From: Tateyamaria sp. ANG-S1
GTDB lineage: Bacteria > Pseudomonadota > Alphaproteobacteria > Rhodobacterales > Rhodobacteraceae
Direction of reading: 5' to 3'
Length of the DNA: 64,000 nucleotides
Assembly: GCF_000814025.1 (NCBI RefSeq)
Contig: NZ_JWLL01000006.1
Location: 124,001 to 188,000 of the forward strand
Positions 1 through 8,468 of this stretch are shown here, piece after piece (positions within the stretch are counted from its first letter, which is position 1; every line of letters begins with the position of its first letter). The position numbers and the translations under genes were made by a program. The notes below the pieces were generated by a model. It did not search any database. It was not told the origin of the DNA and worked only from the letters and a program-made list of their open reading frames with translations.

Positions 1-596
1 TCGCCGCCCTTGGCGTGGAGTTCCGTGTCGATCAGGCCCGGGCGCACCGACATGACGCGGATGCCATCGGGTGCGACCTCGTCCGACAGCCCCTTGGTGA
101 AGGTGTCGATGGCGGCCTTGGATGCGGCGTAGTCGATGTACTGGTTGCCGGACCCCAGCCGCGCCGCGGCGGACGAGATGTTTATGATGGCACCGCCCGT
201 GCCTTGGGCCTGCATCCGGATCACCGCCTCTTTCGCGACCAGCATGGCACCGATGACATTGACGTTCATCATGCGGGTCAGGCGGGCGTGTGTGATCTCG
301 GTCAGCTTGGCCGTCTGGTCCACGATCCCTGCGTTATTGATCAGCACGTTGAGGCGGCCAAAGGCATCGTCAGCGGCCTTGAAGATTTGCGTGATGTGGT
401 CCGGGTTGGCAACGTCGCCCTGCACGGTGATGGCTTTGGCGCCTTGGGCTTCGACGGCGGCCTTGGCTGCGTTGGCGCCATCTGCGTCGCTGCGGTAGGC
501 CAGTACGAAGTCATAGTCGGCGGCACCCAACCGGGCGCAGGCGGCACCGATGCCAGCTGATGCGCCTGTGATCAGGCAAACGGGGCGTTGGGACAT
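1..596 (-). CDS. SDR family NAD(P)-dependent oxidoreductase (3' end cut by window)
   Basis: Read on the minus strand from an ATG at 596, the frame stays open to the window edge, giving about 198 residues without a stop. The N-terminus carries the Rossmann nucleotide-binding motif TGASAGIGAA. Further on come the NNAG motif (LINNAGIVD), the catalytic-region serines (INISSAAA) and the YxxxK pair in YAASKAA, followed by the VRPGLIDTELH stretch typical of classical SDRs. Family knowledge: these enzymes reduce or oxidise carbonyl/hydroxyl groups with NAD(P)H. The substrate cannot be told from sequence. The next gene on the same strand begins 22 bases upstream of this start, so the two may be co-transcribed. 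The missing part is the C-terminal 40-50 residues. Confidence 0.9.
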   Translation of the reverse strand, partial: MSQRPVCLITGASAGIGAACARLGAADYDFVLAYRSDADGANAAKAAVEAQGAKAITVQGDVANPDHITQIFKAADDAFGRLNVLINNAGIVDQTAKLTEITHARLTRMMNVNVIGAMLVAKEAVIRMQAQGTGGAIINISSAAARLGSGNQYIDYAASKAAIDTFTKGLSDEVAPDGIRVMSVRPGLIDTELHAKGG

Positions 597-617
597 GGAA
601 TGACCTTTCAAGTTCAA

Positions 618-1133
618 TCAGTTCAAGGGCGTATCGGAGACGAAAGACGTGCCCGGGCTGTAGATATGAAACCCGTCGAGGTCCCCTTTGCCCACCTTCG
701 CCCCTGCCATGCGTACCGTCGCATAGGCAAGCGTCAGGTGAAACTGCGCATTGGGCAGCGCGTAGAGCAGGGCATAGTCGCGGCCCGATTGGGTCAGTTC
801 GGCCTCGCCCGCTATATGGGTAATCTTGCGGGTGTCGGCACCGTTCAGTGCAGCGCGGTCAAGCTGGTCGAGCAGAAAGCGCATGTCATGGGCAAGGGCG
901 AGGATCGCACCGGGATCGGTATCCATCGGCATCTCGGGCACCTCGTCGCCCGTCAGGGGCATCACCGTACGCGCCACATATCCCAGCGCCACGCAGAAAT
1001 GCTCGGCTGCGGAAAAGCTGTCGGCGGCAAGCCGCGCCTCAAGCTGCGCCGGATCGTCGAGGCATGCCAGCAGGCGCGGCACAGCGTCGGTCAGGCGTTT
1101 GAGCGGTGGGATCGTGGCGTCGTAGAGGTCCAT
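618..1133 (-). CDS. DUF1993 family protein
   Basis: A 171-residue soluble protein. The C-terminal stretch QFHLTLAYATVRMAGAKVGKGDLDG, read as two parts around the conserved H and GKxD, matches the signature end of the DUF1993 family, which is also the normal length for that family. The N-terminus (MDLYDATIPPLKRLTD) fits as well. The family is predicted to adopt a DinB-like helical bundle; no reaction is established. It lies just downstream of pepN on the same strand and just upstream of the SDR gene, so it may be read with either. No signal peptide or membrane segment is visible. Confidence 0.8.
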   Translation of the reverse strand: MDLYDATIPPLKRLTDAVPRLLACLDDPAQLEARLAADSFSAAEHFCVALGYVARTVMPLTGDEVPEMPMDTDPGAILALAHDMRFLLDQLDRAALNGADTRKITHIAGEAELTQSGRDYALLYALPNAQFHLTLAYATVRMAGAKVGKGDLDGFHIYSPGTSFVSDTPLN

Positions 1134-1158
1134 GGGTGGTCTTGTGGCACGGGCAGGA

Positions 1159-1177
1159 CCGGGGGTTCTACCCCCGG
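1159..1177. repeat. GC-rich hairpin between pepN and DUF1993
   Basis: CCGGGGG and CCCCCGG form a perfect seven-base-pair stem around a TTCTA loop. It lies about 32 bases past the pepN stop. No T-run follows in the direction of pepN transcription, so it is not a textbook intrinsic terminator. The bases between the stop and the stem (TTCTTC, then GAAAATACC, then GGGGG on the minus strand) resemble two other intergenic stretches in this window. Confidence 0.55.
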
Positions 1178-1208
1178 ACCCCCGTGGTATTTTCAGTCAG
1201 AAGAAACA

Positions 1209-3752
1209 TCAGGCTTCGCGGATGCGCGTGATCATCTCGGTCGTGTCCCGGCTGAGGTTTGGGGTGGAGGCGATGCGCTCAAGCTCCTTCCCGATCATGG
1301 ACTGGCGGATGGCGTCGTAGCGCCGCCAGGTTTGGAAGGCCGAACACATCCGTGCCGTGGTCTGGGGATTGACCGGGTCAAGTTTGATCAGCCAGTCGGC
1401 CAGCAAGGTGTAGCCTGATCCGTCCTTGGCATGAAAGCCTGCGTGATGGCCCGAGAAGGTGCCCAGCGTGGCGCGGAAGCGGTTGGGGTTTTTCCAGTTG
1501 AAATCCGGATGCTGGGTCAGCGCCTTGGCTGTGTCGGCGGCGTCGTCCGGTTCGGCTTCTATCACCTGCAACCCGAACCATTTGTCCATGACCAGCCGAT
1601 CATGCTTCCACTGCGCTTCGAACTGGGCGAGGGCGGCGTCACCCCGGCCCGCGCGGATCAGATAGGCGAGGGCGGCCAGCTGCTGGGTCATGTTCGTGGC
1701 CCCATCAAACTGCGCCTGAGCCGCGTCGCCACCGTCGAGGATCGTCAACAGTGACAGAACGGAATTGCCAAGCGCGCGCTGCCCAGACTGCTTAGCATCG
1801 GGGGCATAGGGGGCGTCGACCTGATGTCGGGCGTAGACGTCGGGCAGGGCGTGTGCCATTCGCTCTGCCAGCGCCTTGCGGTGCGCCTCGCCTGCGTCCC
1901 AGATGGCATCAGGGTCCGGCGTCGTGCCTGCCTCATGCAGATCTGCAGCCAGTTGCGACTGGCCCGGCAGGGCGAACGTGTAGGCGCGGTAGGCAGGATC
2001 AAGGCTGTCGTCGGTCAGCAAGCCCGCCACGCCGTCTAGCCAGGCGGTATCAGGCGCGGTGCCATCGGTGATCGTGCGCAACAGCGACGCCTTCGCCAGA
2101 TTGCGCGCCGCTTCCCACCGGTTGAACGGGTCGGTGTCATGGGCAAGCAGAAAGGCGTGATCCGGCGTGTGATCAAGAACCACAGGCGCCGAAAACCCGC
2201 GCAGGATCGACGGCACCGGCTTGTCGCCCAACCCCGGGAAGCTGAAACTTTGACTGTCTTCGGTCAGCTCCAACACCTGCGTCGGCAGCACCTCGTCCCC
2301 ATCAGAACCCAACAGGCCAACGGCAATTGGGATCACCTGCGCCTTCGGGTCCGGCGATGCAGCAGAGGGCGGTGTGTGCTGCGCAAAGTGCAGGCTGTAG
2401 GTGCCATCCTCGAAACTGTCGGTGACAGAGACCCGGGGTGTGCCTGCCTGACTGTACCAGCGCTTGAACTGGGTCAGGTCGCGGCCTGTGGCATCCTCGA
2501 ACACCTGCAGCCAATCCTCGATCGTTGCTGCATCGCCATCATGGCGGTCAAAGTATAGAGTTAACGCTTTTTGGTAGGCATCGTCGCCCACGAGCGTTTT
2601 GAGCATCCGGATGACTTCCGCGCCCTTTTCATAGACGGTTGCCGTGTAGAAGTTGTTGATTTCCTGAAAGCTTTCAGGCCGCACCGGGTGGGCCAATGGC
2701 CCCTGATCCTCAGGGAACTGATGGGCGCGTAGCACGATCACATCCGAAATCCGCTTCACTGGCTCCGACCGCATGTCTGCGGTGAACTGGCTGTCCCGAA
2801 ACACGGTCAGCCCTTCTTTCAAGCACAGCTGGAACCAGTCCCGGCAGGTGATCCGGTTGCCTGTCCAGTTGTGGAAATACTCATGCGCGATGATCGCCTC
2901 GATCCGCTCGAAATTGCTGTCCGTTGAGGTTTCGGGCGAGGCGAGCACGGCAGAGGCGTTGAAGATGTTCAGCCCCTTGTTTTCCATCGCGCCCATGTTG
3001 AAATCGTCCACGGCCACTATGTTGAACACATCGAGGTCATAGGCGCGGCCGTAAACGTCCTCGTCCCATTTCATGGAATCCTTCAGCGCCTGCATGCCAA
3101 AGGCGCATTTGCCCTCGTCCCCGGGGCGAACATAGAGGGCTAGATCGACATCGCGTCCCTCCATTGTCTTGAAGCTGTCGCGATGGGCGACAAGCTCGCC
3201 GGCCACCAGTGCAAAGAGGTATGCAGGCTTGGGCCAAGGATCATGCCACTCGGCCCAGCCATCGCCCGAGGCCACCGGGTTGCCGTTCGACAACAGCACA
3301 GGATGCGGACCATTCATGCGCACCGTGAACACGCTCATCACATCCGGCCGGTCGGGGTAGTAGGTGATCTTGCGAAAGCCTTCGGCCTCGCATTGCGTGC
3401 AGTACATGCCGTTTGATTGGTACAGGCCCTCAAGTGCGGTGTTGGCCGCCGGGTCGATCTGCACCTCCGCTTCCCAGGTAAAGGGCACGTTTGGCACGTC
3501 GTAGGTCAGACCATCCTCAGTCAGCTTGGGCTTGATCGCCTCACCGTCGATTTTGGCAGAGATCAGCGACAGGTTCTCGCCATGCAGAAAGAACGGCTTG
3601 TCCGTCGCCTCGGGGTTCGGGGCAAAGCGGATGCGTGACGTGACCCGCGTGGCCGATGGGGCCAGATCAAAGGTCAGGTGCACCTCTTCGACGGTGTAGC
3701 CAAAGGGCGTGTAATCCTTGAGGTAGATGGTCTGGGGGGCAGCGTCGCGCAT
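1209..3752 (-). CDS. pepN: aminopeptidase N (M1 family zinc peptidase)
   Basis: An 847-residue protein when started at the ATG at 3752. The frame is open upstream, but this start has a good ribosome binding site (GGAAAGAG) and begins the conserved N-terminus (TIYLKDYTPFGYTVEEVHL). The exopeptidase motif GAMEN is at residues 254-258. The zinc motif HEYFHNWTGNR starts at H290, with E313 in LKEGLT as the likely third metal ligand. Length and layout (N-terminal beta domain, catalytic domain, C-terminal helical domain) match the E. coli PepN type rather than shorter M1 enzymes. It removes N-terminal amino acids from peptides in the cytoplasm. It is divergent from the gene at 3912. Confidence 0.95.
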   Translation of the reverse strand: MRDAAPQTIYLKDYTPFGYTVEEVHLTFDLAPSATRVTSRIRFAPNPEATDKPFFLHGENLSLISAKIDGEAIKPKLTEDGLTYDVPNVPFTWEAEVQIDPAANTALEGLYQSNGMYCTQCEAEGFRKITYYPDRPDVMSVFTVRMNGPHPVLLSNGNPVASGDGWAEWHDPWPKPAYLFALVAGELVAHRDSFKTMEGRDVDLALYVRPGDEGKCAFGMQALKDSMKWDEDVYGRAYDLDVFNIVAVDDFNMGAMENKGLNIFNASAVLASPETSTDSNFERIEAIIAHEYFHNWTGNRITCRDWFQLCLKEGLTVFRDSQFTADMRSEPVKRISDVIVLRAHQFPEDQGPLAHPVRPESFQEINNFYTATVYEKGAEVIRMLKTLVGDDAYQKALTLYFDRHDGDAATIEDWLQVFEDATGRDLTQFKRWYSQAGTPRVSVTDSFEDGTYSLHFAQHTPPSAASPDPKAQVIPIAVGLLGSDGDEVLPTQVLELTEDSQSFSFPGLGDKPVPSILRGFSAPVVLDHTPDHAFLLAHDTDPFNRWEAARNLAKASLLRTITDGTAPDTAWLDGVAGLLTDDSLDPAYRAYTFALPGQSQLAADLHEAGTTPDPDAIWDAGEAHRKALAERMAHALPDVYARHQVDAPYAPDAKQSGQRALGNSVLSLLTILDGGDAAQAQFDGATNMTQQLAALAYLIRAGRGDAALAQFEAQWKHDRLVMDKWFGLQVIEAEPDDAADTAKALTQHPDFNWKNPNRFRATLGTFSGHHAGFHAKDGSGYTLLADWLIKLDPVNPQTTARMCSAFQTWRRYDAIRQSMIGKELERIASTPNLSRDTTEMITRIREA

Positions 3753-3911
3753 CTGGGCTCTTTCCGTGTTGGGGCACCGTTCAAGCCTAGGTCTGCGGTG
3801 GGGGGACTTCAATGCCGCGCGGGATGATTGAAGGGCGGGAGGCCGCCGGTTGTGCGTTTGCGTTCCGCATGTCACGCTCGTTGATGATCTGTGTCGTGCG
3901 AGGGGGTGGTC

Positions 3912-4289
3912 ATGCAGCGCATTGCAGGCGGATGTCTGTGCGGAGACGTGCGGTTTGAAGCACTAGGCGCGCCTGAACGCGTGGGCATTTGCCATTGCCT
4001 TGATTGCCGCAAGCATCATGGGGCGCTGTTCTATGCCGCTGCCATCTATCCTGCCGATGCCGTCCGGGTCGAAGGGGAGACCGCAGCCTATGACGGGCGC
4101 GTTTTTTGCCCGCGCTGCGGCAGTTCGGTCCTGTCTTTGAGCGAGGGCGAGGTTGAGTTGCATCTGGGTGCCCTCGATCATCCCGATCAATTTCAACCGA
4201 CTTACGAGTTGTGGACCAAGCGGCGCGAAGGGTGGTTGCCGGAGTTTCAGGGCACGACGTGTTTCGCGCGCAACCGACCAGAGGACTAG
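3912..4289 (+). CDS. GFA family (glutathione-dependent formaldehyde-activating-like) zinc protein
   Basis: A 125-residue protein, starting at the ATG at 3912 behind AGGGGGTGGT; an in-frame start 21 bases earlier is possible. Zinc-binding cysteines are arranged as in the CENP-V/GFA fold: GGCLCGDVRF near the N-terminus, CHCLDCRK around residues 34-41 and CPRCG near residue 75. The C-terminal LWTKRREGW stretch is also typical. Family members bind structural and catalytic zinc; most, including this one, have no proven reaction, and the formaldehyde label should not be taken as a function. The gene ends 64 bases before the photolyase gene. Confidence 0.85.
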   Translation: MQRIAGGCLCGDVRFEALGAPERVGICHCLDCRKHHGALFYAAAIYPADAVRVEGETAAYDGRVFCPRCGSSVLSLSEGEVELHLGALDHPDQFQPTYELWTKRREGWLPEFQGTTCFARNRPED

Positions 4290-4353
4290 GTACAGCTGCG
4301 TCACGGCGCAACACCACCTTGGCGCTGGCGCGTTGCGCTCTAGCTCGCCCGAC

Positions 4354-5883
4354 ATGAGAACGGTTGTTTGGTTCAAAAGGGACTTGCGGGTGAGTGACCA
4401 TCCCGCGCTGGCGCAGGCCGCAGCGCAGGGTGAGGTGATCCCGCTTTACGTGTTCGAGCCGGACTATTGGGCGCAGCCGGATGTGTCGGGGCGGCAGTTC
4501 GATTTTGTTGTGGAGAGTGTCCGCGAATTGGGTGCCGAGTTACAGGCGCTGGGCGTGCCACTGGTGGTGCGTGTTGGTTCGGTCGTGGATGCGTTGCAGG
4601 ACCTCAAACGCAGTTTTGCGTTCGACGCCATACTCAGCCACGAAGAGACCGGCAGCGCATGGACCTATGCGCGCGACCGCGATGTTGCTGCCTGGAGTGC
4701 GGCAAACGGCATCGTGTGGTCCGAGCTTGCGCAGTCCGGTGTGGTGCGGCGCCTGAACGGTCGGGACGGCTGGGCCAAGCAGCGCAACGCTTTTCTGCGG
4801 CAACCGCAGGTCGATGTCCCGGCGGGGCTAACGGGGCCGGTCCTGCCCTCGGATGACGTGCCGCGATTGGTGGCAGAGGATCACTGCCCTGATCGCCAGC
4901 GCGGCGGGCGGCAGATGGCACTGTCCTTGTTGGGGTCGTTTCTGATCGAACGCGGGCAAAGCTACCGCAAGGATATGTCCTCGCCAGTGACCGGTGAGTG
5001 GTCCTGTTCGCGCTTGTCTCCGTATTTGGCGTTTGGATGTCTGTCCGGGCGCGAGGCGTCGCAGGCCGCCGCCGCCCGGCAGCGCGAGGTGAAGGGCACG
5101 CGCGAAGGGTGGGGCGGGTCGCTCAAGTCTTTTCAGGCGCGCCTCGCGTGGCGTGATCATTTCATGCAGAAGCTTGAGGACGAGCCGGTGCTGGAGCACC
5201 GCTGCCTGCACTCGGCGTATGAAGACATGCGTCCCAAGGTGCCGGATGAGGAGCGCCTTGCCGCTTGGGAGAAGGGCGAGACGGGCATGCCGTTTGTTGA
5301 CGCCTGCATGCGGTATCTTGCGGCGACGGGGTGGATGAACTTCCGGATGCGGTCGATGCTGATGGCGGTAGCGTCTTACCACCTCTGGCTTGACTGGCGG
5401 GTGACGGGTCTACATCTGGCGCGGCAGTTCACCGACTTTGAACCGGGCATTCACTGGCCGCAAAGCCAGATGCAATCCGGCACGACGGGGGTGAATACGG
5501 TGCGGATCTATAACCCCGTCAAACAGGGTAAGGATCAGGATCCGACGGGGGTGTTTACACGGCGCTGGTGTCCTGAGTTGGTGGACGTTCCGGATGAGTT
5601 CCTGCAGGAGCCTTGGGCATGGGACGGGGCCGATACTGTGCTGGGCAAGCGCTATCCGGCTCCGGTCGTTGATGTTCTGGATGCGGCCCGTCAGGCGCGG
5701 GAGAAGGTGTGGGCCGTGCGGCGGGGGGCTGCGTTTCGGGACGAGGCGAAACGGGTCATTCACAAACATGCCAGCCGGAAGGACAGTCAGGGACATTTCG
5801 TGGACGACCGAAACCCGCGCAAGCGGTATAAGGCGGGGGTGTCCCCCGCCCAGGATACGCGCCAGATGGGGTTTGATTTCTGA
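4354..5883 (+). CDS. cryptochrome/photolyase family protein
   Basis: A 509-residue protein. The start at 4354 is chosen because MRTVVWFKRDLRVSDHPAL is the canonical photolyase N-terminus; the frame is open upstream. Residues 1 to about 130 form the antenna-binding alpha/beta domain and the rest the helical FAD domain, with MPFVDACMRYL, the TGWMNFRMR helix and RIYNPVKQ as landmarks. The usual Asn-rich NNGxWQW stretch near the flavin and lesion pocket is replaced by HWPQSQMQSGTTG, as in a distinct clade of bacterial photolyase-like proteins. Light-dependent repair of UV photoproducts is likely but the lesion type is not settled. The stop overlaps the start of the DUF2256 gene. A perfect GC palindrome (arms GGCGGGGG and CCCCCGCC, 5832-5850) lies in the coding sequence near the C-terminus. 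Confidence 0.88.
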   Translation: MRTVVWFKRDLRVSDHPALAQAAAQGEVIPLYVFEPDYWAQPDVSGRQFDFVVESVRELGAELQALGVPLVVRVGSVVDALQDLKRSFAFDAILSHEETGSAWTYARDRDVAAWSAANGIVWSELAQSGVVRRLNGRDGWAKQRNAFLRQPQVDVPAGLTGPVLPSDDVPRLVAEDHCPDRQRGGRQMALSLLGSFLIERGQSYRKDMSSPVTGEWSCSRLSPYLAFGCLSGREASQAAAARQREVKGTREGWGGSLKSFQARLAWRDHFMQKLEDEPVLEHRCLHSAYEDMRPKVPDEERLAAWEKGETGMPFVDACMRYLAATGWMNFRMRSMLMAVASYHLWLDWRVTGLHLARQFTDFEPGIHWPQSQMQSGTTGVNTVRIYNPVKQGKDQDPTGVFTRRWCPELVDVPDEFLQEPWAWDGADTVLGKRYPAPVVDVLDAARQAREKVWAVRRGAAFRDEAKRVIHKHASRKDSQGHFVDDRNPRKRYKAGVSPAQDTRQMGFDF

Positions 5884-6035
5884 TGGGGCGGATGCGGAAA
5901 AAGGCGGACCTGCCCGAGAAGACCTGCCCCACCTGCAACCGCCCGTTCACGTGGCGCAAGAAGTGGGAAAAGGTTTGGGACCAGGTCAAATACTGTTCGG
6001 AACGGTGCCGACGAGACGCCAAGAAACGGGCCTGA
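5883..6035 (+). CDS. DUF2256 small zinc-ribbon protein
   Basis: A 50-residue protein whose ATG overlaps the photolyase stop codon (TGATG), so the two are translationally coupled. It has one CxxC pair (KTCPTCNRPF) and a second cysteine pair (KYCSERCRRD) separated by a WRKKWEKVWDQV helix. This is the exact pattern of the DUF2256 family, whose members are about 40-60 residues and are often found next to photolyase or cryptochrome genes. A zinc-binding, possibly DNA-binding, partner of photolyase is an inference from neighbourhood; no activity is known. Confidence 0.88.
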   Translation: MGRMRKKADLPEKTCPTCNRPFTWRKKWEKVWDQVKYCSERCRRDAKKRA

Positions 6036-6403
6036 CCCGGCAGGGACGGGGATTTGTCCCCGCGGGGACAAGCTGTTCGATCCGGCAACGGTTTCTTGAC
6101 CGGTTTGTGAAACACCGGACAATTCAAAGTGCTGACCCAACGCACGCCGTATTTGCGTGATTTTAACCGGTCCGATCACATGCTGCTGACCGACGCGGAT
6201 CGGTCGATTGAAACGCTTGCGTGCAGGCCTAGATCATAGCCTCTTGGCTTCCTCAGAGACCAGTCCCGCTCCATCACAGCATACGCCGCGCCACGCCCAA
6301 ATCGCAGGCAGACCGGACACATGTTCGGACCCGTTCGGCGCAAATCCTCTGCCGAGTCCAAAAGCCACTATTCAACCTGTGGTTATTCAAATATTAACGC
6401 CGC
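6036..6403. other. intergenic stretch without a recognised gene
   Basis: About 370 bases between DUF2256 and the glycosyltransferase gene. Short open frames here lack family motifs and plausible ribosome binding sites. The left end holds the 18-base palindrome at 6054-6071. The right part (about 6360-6400) is AT-richer than its surroundings and probably contains the promoter of the glycosyltransferase gene, but I could not pick out convincing -35 and -10 boxes. Confidence 0.5.
6054..6071. repeat. 18-bp perfect palindrome
   Basis: TTGTCCCCGCGGGGACAA reads the same on both strands. It begins 18 bases after the DUF2256 stop. The inner 16 bases recur exactly at 61112-61127, there inside the nuoE coding sequence. 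There is no T-run behind it, so a terminator role is not clear. Confidence 0.75.
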
Positions 6404-7201
6404 ATGCAGATCATTTTTCAGATGCGGTACTCCTATTTCGGCAAATCTGGCTGGCGATCCCGCGCAAGCCGTGACCCGGAGCGGCTGTTTGGAGAGGAGC
6501 GTTTGCAAAAGCGGTCCTACTTCTTTGAAAAGATCGCGCTGGCGAGCCTGGCCGCGCAACAGGACGAGGATTTCAAGCTGATCCTGTTGTCGTCCGCAGG
6601 GCTGCCGGACAAGCAAAAGACGTATCTGAACGAGATGTGCAAGGACGTGTTGGGCGACAGCCGCGCGCATGTAATCTTTCGTGCGCCGCAGCGGGCCGGG
6701 AACTGTTTTCGCGCCTACCAGCATCAGGTGCTGAACACTGAGGATTATACGGCGCAGATCGTGCTGGACGACGATGACGCGGTTTCAAGCGACTTCGTGG
6801 ATGTCATGCGCCGCGAAGCGATGGCGTTGCAGGGTCTGTTCCAGTCGGATGATGAATACTGCTATGTGTCGCAGGCACAGGGGCTGTCCGTGGTGTTTGA
6901 GGACGGCGAGTGTCGGCTGTTGCACCGCACGGTTCCGTTCAACACCCAAGGCCTGATGCTGGTGGCCCGCACTCTGACCCGGCGCAACCCATTCTTTACC
7001 GCGCACAAGCGCATCCCGCAGCGCCATCCGGCCCGCGTGCTCTACGGCCAGACACCTTACTATATCCGGGCTGTGCATGACACGAATGACAGCCGGTCGA
7101 TGTTTGGTGAGGATGTGCTGGAGCCGCAGGAGATTGGCGATCTCAGCGGGCGCTTTCCGCTGCTGGATACCCTTTTGACCGAACACGCACCCGCGGCCTA
7201 G
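6404..7201 (+). CDS. putative rhamnosyltransferase-like glycosyltransferase
   Basis: A 265-residue protein without signal peptide. An alternative start is the Met at residue 7. The stretch QDEDFKLILLSSAGLPDKQK followed by the acidic cluster VLDDDDAVSSDF is the hallmark of the Rhamno_transf-type family, where the Asp cluster resembles the metal and nucleotide-sugar binding DxD of GT-A fold enzymes. The motif RNPFFTAHKRIPQRHP is also typical. It probably transfers a sugar to a surface polysaccharide; donor and acceptor are not known. It is convergent with an FkbM methyltransferase gene, and the two stop codons overlap at CTAG. Confidence 0.75.
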   Translation: MQIIFQMRYSYFGKSGWRSRASRDPERLFGEERLQKRSYFFEKIALASLAAQQDEDFKLILLSSAGLPDKQKTYLNEMCKDVLGDSRAHVIFRAPQRAGNCFRAYQHQVLNTEDYTAQIVLDDDDAVSSDFVDVMRREAMALQGLFQSDDEYCYVSQAQGLSVVFEDGECRLLHRTVPFNTQGLMLVARTLTRRNPFFTAHKRIPQRHPARVLYGQTPYYIRAVHDTNDSRSMFGEDVLEPQEIGDLSGRFPLLDTLLTEHAPAA

Positions 7202-7947
7202 GCTGGTTTCAGCATGTAGTTCCGGTTTTTTCGGTAGCGTTGCGTGCTGGATGCCACGGCATAGCCCATGTCCTTGCACCAGCCATGAAAGGCGGTGTCG
7301 TTTTCAAGATCGACCTCGACCAAGAGGCTGGGCTTGCAGCGTGTGGCCGTTTCTTTGAGCCCATTCAGCACTTTGAGTTCCATGCCTTCGACGTCGATCT
7401 TGATGAAGTCGGGGGTTTCCTCTTTCAGTAGATCATCGGCGGGATGCACGGCGAGTCGTCCCTTGCCCGTCTTGGTCAGTTGCGCTGCCCCGAGGTTTCG
7501 GGTGCGTTTTTGCACCGCGTATCCGCTGTCCGCGCTGTCAGACAGGCCCACGCCCAGATGCGACAGGTCTACAATGTCGTCCAATCGGTTGAGCAGGACG
7601 TTCTGGATCAGCAGGCGGTAGGCCAGCGGGTTTGGTTCGATCGGGATGACCCGCGCGGCGTTCAGGAATGCGGCGGCGAAGAGCGTGTGATTGCCCACAT
7701 TGGCGCCGATGTCGACGAAGGTGCCACCATCGGGAAACGTCTCTTCCATCGCTGTGAGTTCAGCCAGCTCGTAGAAGGATCCCTTGCGGTGTTTGCGTTG
7801 GATCGGGTCGTTTTCCATATTCGTGCAAAAGACGAGTCTGCGGTCGCGAAAGGATGTGTGCGTCAGTTGGACATTCTCGGCCTGAATCGGGCGGCCCAGT
7901 CGCAGACGTTTCAGAATGCGTTGGATGTCCGGTGTCATCTCGGGCAT
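7198..7947 (-). CDS. FkbM family SAM-dependent methyltransferase
   Basis: A 249-residue protein. The SAM-binding motif I is clear (GTFVDIGANVGNHTLFAA), followed by the acidic end of strand 2 (VIPIEPNPLAYRLL) and the FkbM core FIKIDVEGMELKVLNGL. Family members methylate hydroxyl groups on sugars or polyketides. With a glycosyltransferase as its convergent neighbour, a surface-glycan target is a reasonable inference. The start at 7947 has AGGA five bases upstream. Its stop TAG shares bases with the stop of the facing gene. Confidence 0.88.
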   Translation of the reverse strand: MPEMTPDIQRILKRLRLGRPIQAENVQLTHTSFRDRRLVFCTNMENDPIQRKHRKGSFYELAELTAMEETFPDGGTFVDIGANVGNHTLFAAAFLNAARVIPIEPNPLAYRLLIQNVLLNRLDDIVDLSHLGVGLSDSADSGYAVQKRTRNLGAAQLTKTGKGRLAVHPADDLLKEETPDFIKIDVEGMELKVLNGLKETATRCKPSLLVEVDLENDTAFHGWCKDMGYAVASSTQRYRKNRNYMLKPA

Positions 7948-8170
7948 GGCGGTCCTGCGCTGTGGCGTTGGGTGGTCGTCCCTTTGTGACAGCAGACGCA
8001 GGGGTGATCCATCCCGTTTTGCGTGTATCGGCGTTGACCGAGGTCTCGTCGATCAAACCCGTCGCGGCCCGCCGGAAAATACGGAGCGATCCGCCGCCCT
8101 TGGTCGCTTGCGACCGGATGATGCACGATTTTGCATTGACCTGGTCCTGCCATTTGGGTCACGTGGCGGG
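7948..8170. other. intergenic region before the cobalamin riboswitch
   Basis: About 220 bases between the divergent FkbM start and the riboswitch. It must hold the promoters for both directions. A TTGACC at about 8137-8142 could be a -35 box for the riboswitch transcript, but no good -10 follows at normal spacing. No credible gene is seen. Confidence 0.4.
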
Positions 8171-8365
8171 GATGGTTCTTGGACGGCAGAGACCGGACGA
8201 GATGAAAAGGGAACGCGGTGCGGTGTCATCATGCCACCAAGTCCGCGACTGCCCCCGCAACTGTGAGCGGAGAGCGACCCCGACAGGGACCACTGGGCAA
8301 AGCGCCCGGGAAGGTTCGGGGAAGCCGTGACCCGCAAGTCAGGAGACCTGCCATCACCGGCGCGC
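8171..8365 (+). promoter_or_regulatory. cobalamin (vitamin B12) riboswitch
   Basis: The stretch holds the ordered conserved blocks of the cobalamin aptamer: GGGAACGCGGTGCGG, then GACTGCCCCCGCAACTGT, then CCACTGGGCAA and CCCGGGAAGG, then AAGCCGTGACCCGCAAGTC and GGAGACCTGCC. The spacing is normal for the class. It lies about 130 bases upstream of the DUF1636 gene and the ABC transporter genes, all on the same strand. The aptamer binds adenosyl- or other cobalamins and normally switches the downstream genes off when B12 is plentiful. The 5' and 3' limits are approximate. Confidence 0.93.
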
Positions 8366-8468
8366 GGTGTGCGTCGGCAACTCAACTCGATGCAGGCGGG
8401 GCGCCTGGTCAGGAGCACAAGATGGCACAGCGGTTCTTGCCGCCACGACATGGTTCTGTTTCCTCCGC

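Noticed and set aside
1159-1177. Calling the GC hairpin a rho-independent terminator
   Set aside because: No T-run follows on either strand; listed as a repeat instead.
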